A stretch of 20,226 nucleotides of DNA from Acidimicrobiia bacterium (GTDB taxonomy: Bacteria > Actinomycetota > Acidimicrobiia > Acidimicrobiales > CATQHL01). Shown here one piece after another: positions 13,100 through 19,287 of this stretch; the first letter of the stretch is position 1, and the number at the start of each line of letters is the position of its first letter. Position numbers and translations under genes: made by a program. The stretch is taken from contig JAGWAK010000055.1 in the NCBI GenBank assembly GCA_021296435.1, forward strand, positions 1 through 20,226. Reading direction: 5' to 3'. The notes below the pieces were generated by a model. It did not search any database and was not told where the DNA came from. It saw only the letters and a list, made by a program, of their open reading frames with translations.

Positions 13100-13726
13100 A
13101 TGGCACTCTCCCTCTCAGAACTCCTCCAACCCTCCCGTACCGCCGTCGTGCTGCAGGAATGCCAGAACGGCATCATCGGGGCCGAATCCGGGCTGCCGGC
13201 CCTCGCCGAGGTCGCCCGTTCCTCGGGCTGCATCGACGCGGTGACCCGGCTGGTGCATGCCGCCCGGGCAGCGGGCGTGCGCGTCATCCACAGCGTCTTC
13301 CATCAACGTCCCGACGGCTGGGGCGACAACACCAATCGGGAACTGTTCAAGTTGGTCGACGAGTCGCCGGTCAAGCTGTATCCCGGCAGTTCCGCGGTAC
13401 AGGTCCTCGACGAGATCGGTGTCGAGCCCGCCGACTTCACGATCGCCCGCCACCACGGAGTCTCCCCCTTCCCGGTCAGCGAGCTGGATTCCCTGCTGCG
13501 CAACGAGAAAGTGAGCACCATCGTCCCGGCGGGTATCGCGGTGAATTGGGCCATCACCGGTCTCACGTTCGACGCCATCAACAGGGGCTACGACGTGGTG
13601 ATTCCCCGTGATGCGGTGACGGGTCTCCCTACCGACTACGCGGAGAGCGCCATCGACCACTCGCTGGCGTTCGTGGCCACGATCTCGTCGACCGATGATG
13701 TCGTTGCCGCTTGGGCGGGCGGCTGA
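13100..13726 (+). CDS. Isochorismatase-fold (cysteine hydrolase superfamily) protein with altered triad
   Basis: The 208-residue protein has the isochorismatase-like alpha/beta fold: a first strand AVVLQECQNG (15-24), a RVIHSVFHQRPDG segment (61-73), and the GIAVNWAITGLTFDA helix (145-159) followed by GYDVVIPRDAV. By alignment in my head, the family's Asp-Lys-Cys triad maps to E20, R117 and A151. Cys-lacking members exist (true isochorismatases of the EntB/PhzD type), but these keep Asp and Lys. The substrate is unknown. The frame is open upstream to 12476, but the leaderless -10 box and the start of family similarity support the ATG at 13100. It converges with the nitrilase-family gene. Confidence 0.82.
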   Translation: MALSLSELLQPSRTAVVLQECQNGIIGAESGLPALAEVARSSGCIDAVTRLVHAARAAGVRVIHSVFHQRPDGWGDNTNRELFKLVDESPVKLYPGSSAVQVLDEIGVEPADFTIARHHGVSPFPVSELDSLLRNEKVSTIVPAGIAVNWAITGLTFDAINRGYDVVIPRDAVTGLPTDYAESAIDHSLAFVATISSTDDVVAAWAGG

Positions 13727-13763
13727 TCGCGCCAACCTTCTGCCATCGGAAAGCCCGGGACGT

Positions 13764-13784
13764 CAGGCGCAGACGCGCCGCCTG
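13764..13784. terminator. Hairpin between convergent isochorismatase-fold and nitrilase genes
   Basis: CAGGCG (13764-13769) pairs with CGCCTG (13779-13784); an alternative inner stem GGCGC-AGAC-GCGCC occupies 13766-13779. It lies between two convergent genes and has no T-run. Confidence 0.35.
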
Positions 13785-13806
13785 TGAGAGTCCGGGGAGC
13801 CCGTGG

Positions 13807-14565
13807 TCAGAGGCGGTCCTGCAGGAACGGGAAACGCTCGCGGGTCTCGCTGACCCGTGCAGGGTCCACCTCGGCGACGAGCGTGGCCTCGACCTGGGAA
13901 CCCGTGGCAAGTAGTTCCCCCATCGGGTCCACGATGTGGCTGTCGCCGCTGTAGTCCAGCCCGCCGCCGGACCCGACACGGTTCACCCCCACCACGTAGG
14001 CCTGATTCTCGATCGCCCGGGCCACGAGCAGCGCCTGCCAGTGGGCGCGCCGCGGGCGGGGCCAGTTTGCCGGCACCAGGTAGAGGTCGGTGTCGTGTGC
14101 CACCGACCAGAACTCGGTTGCGAAACGCAGGTCGTAGCAGACGAACAGGCTGACCCGCAGATCCTCCACCTGTACGGTCACCGTCTTGTCACCGGGGTCG
14201 TAGACGAGGTGCTCGTTCCCGTAGCGGAAGGGGTGGATCTTGGCGTAGCTGTGCAACTCGCCACGGGGTCCGGCGAGGATTAAGCGGTTGCAGGGGCGGG
14301 CGTCGCCGGGCGCCAGGATCGGGATCGATCCGCACAGCCAGAGGTCCTGCTCGGCAGCGGTCTGGCGCAGGAACCGGGTGCTGGGCCCCCCCGGCGTCTC
14401 GGTGATCCGGTCCGCCTCCAGGGAGAAGCCGTAGCTGAACATCTCGGTGAGCACGACCAGGCGCGCCCCGGCGGCGGCGGCGCCGGCGATCATGGGCTCA
14501 AGGTGGGCGAAGTTGGCCTCGCGGTCCTCCCAGACGATGTCGTGTTGCAAGGCGGCGACCTTCAC
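13807..14565 (-). CDS. Carbon-nitrogen hydrolase, omega-amidase (YafV/Nit2) type
   Basis: The 252-residue nitrilase-superfamily enzyme has its triad in place: E41 in VLTEMFSYGF, K109 in YAKIHPF, and C143 in FVCYDLRF. The NWP-R--HW-ALL-ARAIENQ-YV segment (168-192) is typical of the YafV/Nit2 branch, which hydrolyses alpha-ketoglutaramate and similar omega-amides. The GTG start at 14565 is 11 bases after the aminotransferase stop and has an AGGGGGA ribosome site; a frame open to 15009 is a shadow. Together the pair would carry out a glutamine transaminase/omega-amidase route, which drives transamination of keto acids such as the methionine-salvage keto acid. The assignment of substrate is inference. 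Confidence 0.88.
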   Translation of the reverse strand: MKVAALQHDIVWEDREANFAHLEPMIAGAAAAGARLVVLTEMFSYGFSLEADRITETPGGPSTRFLRQTAAEQDLWLCGSIPILAPGDARPCNRLILAGPRGELHSYAKIHPFRYGNEHLVYDPGDKTVTVQVEDLRVSLFVCYDLRFATEFWSVAHDTDLYLVPANWPRPRRAHWQALLVARAIENQAYVVGVNRVGSGGGLDYSGDSHIVDPMGELLATGSQVEATLVAEVDPARVSETRERFPFLQDRL

Positions 14566-14576
14566 CGTCGATCCCC

Positions 14577-15749
14577 CTATCCGCCCGCCCGGAGCGTGGA
14601 CAGCCTCTCGGCGGCCTCGGCGATCACCTCGGGCCGCTTGCAGCAGGCGAACCGGACCAGCGGCAACCCCACGTCCTTGCTGTCGTAGAACACCACGCTG
14701 GGCACCGCCACGACCCCGCAGCGCTCCGGCAGGGACCAGCAGAATGCCACACCGTCGGTCTCGCCCAGGGGCGCCAGGTGGGTCGTCACGAAGTAGGTGC
14801 CGGCCGAGTTCCACACGTCGAATCCGGCGTCCCGCAGACCGGCGCTGAGGCGGTCGCGGCGTTCCCGCAGGCCGTCGGCCAGCGATCGGAAGTAGTCGTC
14901 GCCGAGGTTGAGGCCCTCGGCGATGGCGTACTGGAAGGGCCCGCCGCTGACGTAGGTCAGAAACTGCTTCGAGGTCCGCACCGCGGTGACCAGCTCCGGC
15001 GTGGCGCACACCCAGCCGATCTTCCAGCCGGTGGTGGAGAACGTCTTGCCACCGGAGCTGATCGTGACCGTGCGGTCGCGCATGCCCGGGAGTGTGGCAA
15101 GGGGGATGTGTTCACCCTCGTAAACGATGTGCTCGTAGACCTCGTCGGTCACGACCAGTAGGTCGTGGCGGATGGCCAGATCGGCAACGTGCTCCAGCTC
15201 GCCGCGGCTGTAGACCTTGCCGGTGGGGTTGTGCGGCGAGTTCAGCAGGATGAGCCGGGTGCGCGGCCCGATGGCGGCCTCGAGTTCCTCGGGCACGTAG
15301 GTGGAGTCGGGGCCGCGCAGCAGCACCGGCCGGCGGACCGCCCCGGCCATGGCGATCCCGGCGGCGTAGCTGTCGTAGTACGGCTCGAAACACACCACCT
15401 CGTCGCCCACCTCGCACAGCGAGAGCAGGGCCGCGGCGATGGCCTCGGTGGCCCCGGCCGTGATCAGGACCTCGCTGTCGGGGTCGTAGGAGAGGTCGTA
15501 GAAGCGCTTCTGGTGCGCCGAGACCGCGTGGCGCAGCTCCGGGATGCCGATGCCGGGCGGGTACTGGTTGCGGCCACCGCCGATGGCGTCGATCGCGGCC
15601 TGCAGCACCTCCGGCGGCCCGTCAGTGTCGGGGAATCCCTGGCCGAGGTTGATGGCGCCGGTGCGCACGGCCAGAGCGGACATCTCCGCGAAGATCGTCG
15701 CGCCGAACCCCTGAAGCCGGGTCGTGAGGAAGGGAGCCCGTTCGCCCAT
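14577..15749 (-). CDS. PLP-dependent class I/II aminotransferase (methionine/glutamine or DapC-like)
   Basis: The 390-residue fold-type I aminotransferase has all main residues: INLGQGFPDTDGP (33-45), Y125, N174 in SPHNPTGK, D202 in TDEVYEH, the PLP lysine K235 in SSGGKTFSTTGWKIGW, and the substrate-carboxylate arginine R366. The N-terminal pattern places it with kynurenine/glutamine aminotransferases, methionine aminotransferase YbdL and actinobacterial DapC. The omega-amidase-like gene directly downstream favours a glutamine-using transaminase, but N-succinyldiaminopimelate aminotransferase cannot be excluded. The start is ATG at 15749 with a TAGGCT leaderless promoter. Confidence 0.88.
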   Translation of the reverse strand: MGERAPFLTTRLQGFGATIFAEMSALAVRTGAINLGQGFPDTDGPPEVLQAAIDAIGGGRNQYPPGIGIPELRHAVSAHQKRFYDLSYDPDSEVLITAGATEAIAAALLSLCEVGDEVVCFEPYYDSYAAGIAMAGAVRRPVLLRGPDSTYVPEELEAAIGPRTRLILLNSPHNPTGKVYSRGELEHVADLAIRHDLLVVTDEVYEHIVYEGEHIPLATLPGMRDRTVTISSGGKTFSTTGWKIGWVCATPELVTAVRTSKQFLTYVSGGPFQYAIAEGLNLGDDYFRSLADGLRERRDRLSAGLRDAGFDVWNSAGTYFVTTHLAPLGETDGVAFCWSLPERCGVVAVPSVVFYDSKDVGLPLVRFACCKRPEVIAEAAERLSTLRAGG

Positions 15750-15755
15750 GCCCCG

Positions 15756-15761
15756 AGCCTA
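15756..15761 (-). promoter_or_regulatory. Leaderless -10 box of the aminotransferase operon (TAGGCT)
   Basis: TAGGCT on the minus strand ends 6 nt before the ATG at 15749; it has the same sequence and spacing as the bacterioferritin box. Confidence 0.55.
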
Positions 15762-15789
15762 TGACCGGGCGTCTGTCAGCGCCTGCGGC

Positions 15790-16260
15790 TCACTCGCCGA
15801 TCTGCGACTGGAGGTACCGCTCGACGCCGATGTCACCGATGATCTGCTGCTGGGACTCGATCCAGTCCAAGTGCTCCTCCTCGCCCACGACCAGGTGCTC
15901 CAGGAGCTCGCGGGTGCCGGGGTCGCCCTCGGCTAGCGCCAGTGCCACCCCCCGGCGATACATGTCGATGGCGTACTCCTCCAGCGAGCGGTCCGACGCC
16001 AACTGCTCGGGCACGGACTCGCCGATCCGGATGCTGTTCAGCCGCTGGACGTTGAGCCTTCCCTCGAGCAGCAGGATCCGCTCCATGATCTTCTCGGCGT
16101 CGTTCATCTCCTCGATGGCCTCTTCGCGGTACTTGGTCGCCAAGCGCTGGTAGCCCCAGTTCTCGCAGATCTTGGCGTGCGCGAAGTACTGGTTGATGGC
16201 CGTCAACTCCGACGTCAGCGCCTCGTTGAGGAACTCGATGATCTTCGGTGACCCCTGCAT
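15790..16260 (-). CDS. bfr: Bacterioferritin
   Basis: The 156-residue four-helix protein is a haem-binding iron store whose 24-subunit shell oxidises Fe(II) and stores the mineral. Numbering matches E. coli Bfr: E18, Y25, E51, haem ligand M52, E94, E127 and H130 are all present. The sixth ferroxidase ligand, H54 in E. coli, is D54 here (segment EEMNDAEKIMERIL). The start is ATG at 16260, with a TAGGCT leaderless box 6 nt before it inside the end of the acyltransferase gene. No ferredoxin (bfd) gene is adjacent, and I recognise no iron-box operator. Confidence 0.93.
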   Translation of the reverse strand: MQGSPKIIEFLNEALTSELTAINQYFAHAKICENWGYQRLATKYREEAIEEMNDAEKIMERILLLEGRLNVQRLNSIRIGESVPEQLASDRSLEEYAIDMYRRGVALALAEGDPGTRELLEHLVVGEEEHLDWIESQQQIIGDIGVERYLQSQIGE

Positions 16261-16264
16261 GCGG

Positions 16265-17032
16265 TCAGCCTACCGGCCGCCGCCTGAACGGCGTCCCGAG
16301 ACCGGCGCGGGCACCGGCGCGTCGCCGTGAGCGGGCCGCCAAGGCGTCGTGGGACTCGTCCAGAAGCCGCTGCATCTCCGCCCGGACGCGATCGGACAGG
16401 ACACGGCGCCGCTCCCGCCCCGCGTCCGCCTCCGCTGTGGCCTGCGCCGGCTCGATGGGTTCGCCGACGATGACGACCACCCGCTTCGGCCGCGCCAGCT
16501 TGGCACCGGGCGGCATGGCCTCCTCGGTCCCGGCGACGCCGATGGGGATCACCCGAGCCCCCGTGGTGGCGGACAGGTAGGCACAGCCGTTGTGCACGTC
16601 ACCGATGGCGGTTCCGGTGCCTCGCGTCCCCTCAGGGAAGACCAGCAGCATCTCGCCGCGCGCCAGCAGTGCCTGCGCCGTTTCCAGCGCCACCCGGTCC
16701 AACTGGTCGCGGTGGACGGGGAAGGCGCCAATGCAGGAGGAGAACCAGCGGCTGACAGGTCCCCGGAACATGCCCTGCTTGGCGAGGGAGCGCAAGCGCC
16801 GCGGGCAGTGCCCGGCGATGAGGGGAACGTCGAGATTGGAACGATGAACCGGCGCCAGGATGGCGGGTCCGGGTGTGCGCAGGTGTTCCTTCCCGTGTAC
16901 GTGGATGCGGAAGTAGAACAGCCCCGCCAGCAGCCCGGCGTTGCGGCACAGCCAGTAGATCCGACGCGAGAACCAGCGGTCGGCGGTGGCCAGGACCCAC
17001 CGGTGCAGTCGTCGCGAGGCGGCGATGCTCAT
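16265..17032 (-). CDS. plsC: 1-acyl-sn-glycerol-3-phosphate acyltransferase family protein
   Basis: The 255-residue PlsC-type acyltransferase moves an acyl group to lysophosphatidate in phospholipid synthesis at the inner membrane. Motif I is HRSNLD (H63, D68), motif III is FPEGTRG (132-138), and a VIPIGVAGTEEAMP segment lies further on. A hydrophobic patch near residues 26-42 may touch the membrane, and the C-terminal 40 residues are very basic. The frame extends upstream to a GTG at 17086; I prefer ATG at 17032 because the extra residues are Gly/Arg-rich and unlike the family. The stop overlaps the bacterioferritin promoter. Substrate specificity is not visible, so the symbol is provisional. 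Confidence 0.82.
   Translation of the reverse strand: MSIAASRRLHRWVLATADRWFSRRIYWLCRNAGLLAGLFYFRIHVHGKEHLRTPGPAILAPVHRSNLDVPLIAGHCPRRLRSLAKQGMFRGPVSRWFSSCIGAFPVHRDQLDRVALETAQALLARGEMLLVFPEGTRGTGTAIGDVHNGCAYLSATTGARVIPIGVAGTEEAMPPGAKLARPKRVVVIVGEPIEPAQATAEADAGRERRRVLSDRVRAEMQRLLDESHDALAARSRRRAGARAGLGTPFRRRPVG
16267..16272 (-). promoter_or_regulatory. Leaderless -10 box of bfr (TAGGCT)
   Basis: TAGGCT on the minus strand ends 6 nt before the bfr ATG and overlaps the last base of the acyltransferase stop codon. Confidence 0.55.
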
Positions 17033-17096
17033 GGGTGGATCCCCGGACAGTCTCCCGCGCGTACCGCCACGACGTCCCCCGAGCACCGGTGATCCG

Positions 17097-18026
17097 CTAG
17101 ATGGTCTTCGACGGGCGCCCGGGTCCCTCCGCCTCGAGGCCGCTCATGTCGACGTTGAGGCGGGCGTCGGCCATCAGCGAGCGCACAACCTCGCCGAGTT
17201 TCCCCGGGTCGTCGGGCTGGTCGGTGATCGGGCCGAGCCGCCAGCCCTCGGCGATTCCGAGTTGCTTGCCGTTCACGTGGAACACGCGGCCTGTCACGCC
17301 CGCGGCCTCCGGGCTCGCCAGCCAAGTGGCGATCACGGCGATCCAGCGAGGTGACCACGACTCGGCCAGCTGCGGCGCGTTCTCCTCCCCGACGATGGGG
17401 ATGGTCAGGCGGGTGAGCGCGTTGGGGGCCAGGCAATTCACCGTGATCCCGTAGCGGGCCAACTCCATGGCGCAGATCACGGTGAAGGCGGCGATCCCCG
17501 CCTTGGCGGCGCCGTAGTTTGTTTGGCCGACGTTGCCGTAGATGCCCGACGGTGAGGAGGTGTTGATGACTCTGGCGTCGAGTTCGGTGCCGGCCTTGGC
17601 CTGCTGGCGCCACCAGGCGGCGGCGTGATGAGTCGGCGCGAAGGTGCCCTTCAGGTGGACGGCCATCACCGCGTCCCAGTCGTCCTCGGACATCGAGAAG
17701 ACCATGCGGTCCCGCAGGATCCCGGCGTTGTTGATGAGGATGTCCAGCCCCCCGAACGTATCGATGGCCTGATGGATCATGTCCTTGGCCTGGTGGAAGT
17801 CGCTGACGTCGTCGCCGTTGACAACTGCCTCGCCGCCCGCGGCGGTGATCTCGGTGACCACCTGCTGGGCGGGGGTGATGTCCATGCCGCCGCCGGCGGC
17901 GTCGCCGCCGAGGTCGTTGACGACCACCTTGGCGCCCTCGGCGGCGAGCATGAGCGCGTGCTCGCGGCCGATGCCCCGTCCCGCCCCGGTGACCACGGCC
18001 ACCCGTCCTTCGCAAAGCCCGGCCAT
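17097..18026 (-). CDS. SDR-family oxidoreductase (3-hydroxyacyl-CoA/17-beta-HSD type)
   Basis: The 309-residue short-chain dehydrogenase resembles the dehydrogenase domain of HSD17B4-like enzymes, which oxidise 3-hydroxyacyl-CoA or steroid alcohols with NAD(P). Visible are the nucleotide motif TGAGRGIG (13-20), the D38 in the VVVNDLGG segment, NNAG (99-102), the catalytic serine region NTSSPSG (155-161), and Y171-x3-K175. The usual catalytic Asn of helix 4 is H124 (VHLKGTF), as is common in this subgroup. The start is ATG at 18026 with a GGGGAG ribosome site 6 nt upstream. It diverges from the MDR-type reductase over 90 bases. The lipid role is inference, supported by the nearby acyl-CoA dehydrogenase. 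Confidence 0.87.
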   Translation of the reverse strand: MAGLCEGRVAVVTGAGRGIGREHALMLAAEGAKVVVNDLGGDAAGGGMDITPAQQVVTEITAAGGEAVVNGDDVSDFHQAKDMIHQAIDTFGGLDILINNAGILRDRMVFSMSEDDWDAVMAVHLKGTFAPTHHAAAWWRQQAKAGTELDARVINTSSPSGIYGNVGQTNYGAAKAGIAAFTVICAMELARYGITVNCLAPNALTRLTIPIVGEENAPQLAESWSPRWIAVIATWLASPEAAGVTGRVFHVNGKQLGIAEGWRLGPITDQPDDPGKLGEVVRSLMADARLNVDMSGLEAEGPGRPSKTI

Positions 18027-18078
18027 GTGTCTCCCCTATCATCCGTCGTCGCTCGCGGGCATCTCGGTGCCGGCGATC

Positions 18079-18084
18079 ATGTTA
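18079..18084 (-). promoter_or_regulatory. Possible -10 box of the SDR gene (TAACAT)
   Basis: TAACAT on the minus strand sits in the 90-base divergent region and would give a leader of about 45 nt carrying the ribosome site. Confidence 0.35.
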
Positions 18085-18116
18085 CGGCGTCCCGATGACA
18101 CCGAACGGAGCGTGAG

Positions 18117-19151
18117 ATGACGACAGGTGAGAGCGCAGCGGGGCGCAACCGGCAATGGCTGCTGGCCCGGCGACCCTCGGGAATGGTCACCGAGGCGGAC
18201 TTCGAGTTGGTGGAGCGGCCCGTTCCGGAGATCGGACCGGGAGAGGTGCTGGGTCGGATCAGCTGGCTGTCCTTCGAGCCCGCCATGCGCGGCTGGATGG
18301 ACGATCGGGAGAGCTACGTGGCACCCGTGGAACTCGGAGCGCCGATGAGGGCTCCCGGTCTTGCGGAGGTTGTCGTTTCCAACGACCCGGCCTATGCCCC
18401 CGGCGACGTGGTCTTCGGGATGATGAGCTGGTCGGAGTACGTGGCCGGTCGCTGGTCCGCCCAGACCGCCGGTCGCGGCTACCGCCAGGTGCCGACCGAG
18501 CTGCCCACGGAGCTGTTGCTGGGTCCGCTCGGCAGCACGGGTCTCACTGCCTACGCCGGGATGCTGGACGTGGGGCGTCCCGAACCGGGCGACACCGTGG
18601 TCGTGTCTGGCGCGGCGGGCGCCACCGGCTCGGTCGCAGCGCAGATCGCCCGCATCAAGGGTTGTCGCGTGGTGGGGATCGCCGGCGGTGCCGAGAAGTG
18701 CCGCTGGCTGTTGGACGAGGCGCGCTTGGACGCCGCCATCGACTACAAGAGCACCGACGTCGGTCACCGCTTGCGCCAGACCTGCCCCGACGGGGTGGAC
18801 GTGTACTTCGAGAACGTGGGCGGCAGCACCCTGGAGGCGGTGCTGGACAATCTGGCCCTCGGCGCCCGGATCGCACTGTGCGGGCTGATCTCCGGGTACA
18901 ACGACGCCGAGTTGCAACCGGGTCCCCGCAACCTGTTCCAACTGATCGTCCGGCGCGCCTCGATCCAGGGCTTGCTGCTGTGGGACTTCCTGGACCGGAT
19001 CCCTGAGGCGTTCGCCGACTTGCACCGCTGGGTCGAAGCCGGCGAGATCGCCTACCGCGTCGACGTGCAGGAGGGTTTCGAGAACATTCCCCGCACGTTC
19101 CTGCGCCTGTTCACCGGGGCCAATGAGGGCAAGCAATTGCTGCGACTATGA
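18117..19151 (+). CDS. NADP-dependent MDR-family oxidoreductase (CurA / prostaglandin-reductase type)
   Basis: The 344-residue medium-chain reductase belongs to the zinc-free leukotriene B4 dehydrogenase/CurA group, which reduces alpha,beta-unsaturated carbonyls with NADPH. It has an N-terminal GroES-like domain with the LSFEPAMRGWM segment (51-61), then the Rossmann fold with SGAAGATGS (164-172), K194 in the position that binds the NADPH phosphate, and the YFENVGG segment found in this group. No zinc-ligand cysteines are seen. The start is ATG at 18117 with GGAG about 7 nt upstream. It diverges from the SDR gene; the two may act on related substrates, but this is not shown. Confidence 0.88.
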   Translation: MTTGESAAGRNRQWLLARRPSGMVTEADFELVERPVPEIGPGEVLGRISWLSFEPAMRGWMDDRESYVAPVELGAPMRAPGLAEVVVSNDPAYAPGDVVFGMMSWSEYVAGRWSAQTAGRGYRQVPTELPTELLLGPLGSTGLTAYAGMLDVGRPEPGDTVVVSGAAGATGSVAAQIARIKGCRVVGIAGGAEKCRWLLDEARLDAAIDYKSTDVGHRLRQTCPDGVDVYFENVGGSTLEAVLDNLALGARIALCGLISGYNDAELQPGPRNLFQLIVRRASIQGLLLWDFLDRIPEAFADLHRWVEAGEIAYRVDVQEGFENIPRTFLRLFTGANEGKQLLRL

Positions 19152-19164
19152 GGCGAGCCCGATC

Positions 19165-19184
19165 CGATTTGCCAGCGGCAATCG
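19165..19184 (+). terminator. Hairpin after the MDR oxidoreductase
   Basis: CGATTTGCC-AGC-GGCAATCG pairs over 8 bp with one bulged T, 13 bases after the stop. No T-run follows, so the terminator call is moderate. Confidence 0.4.
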
Positions 19185-19243
19185 TCTCCGAGGAAAATAG
19201 GGGATTCTTCACCGCATCTCTGGTCCGGAGGTGCTCGGTGCGC

Positions 19244-19249
19244 TATGAT
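19244..19249 (+). promoter_or_regulatory. -10 box of the LPXTG protein gene (TATGAT)
   Basis: TATGAT is the best consensus-like -10 box in the window, 38 nt before the ATG at 19288. The leader carries a GGGAGAG ribosome site at 19274-19280, 7 nt from the ATG, so this gene is leadered, unlike many neighbours. Confidence 0.55.
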
Positions 19250-19287
19250 CTCACCCCGTTGGAGTGTCCCACCGGGAGAGTCGCACG

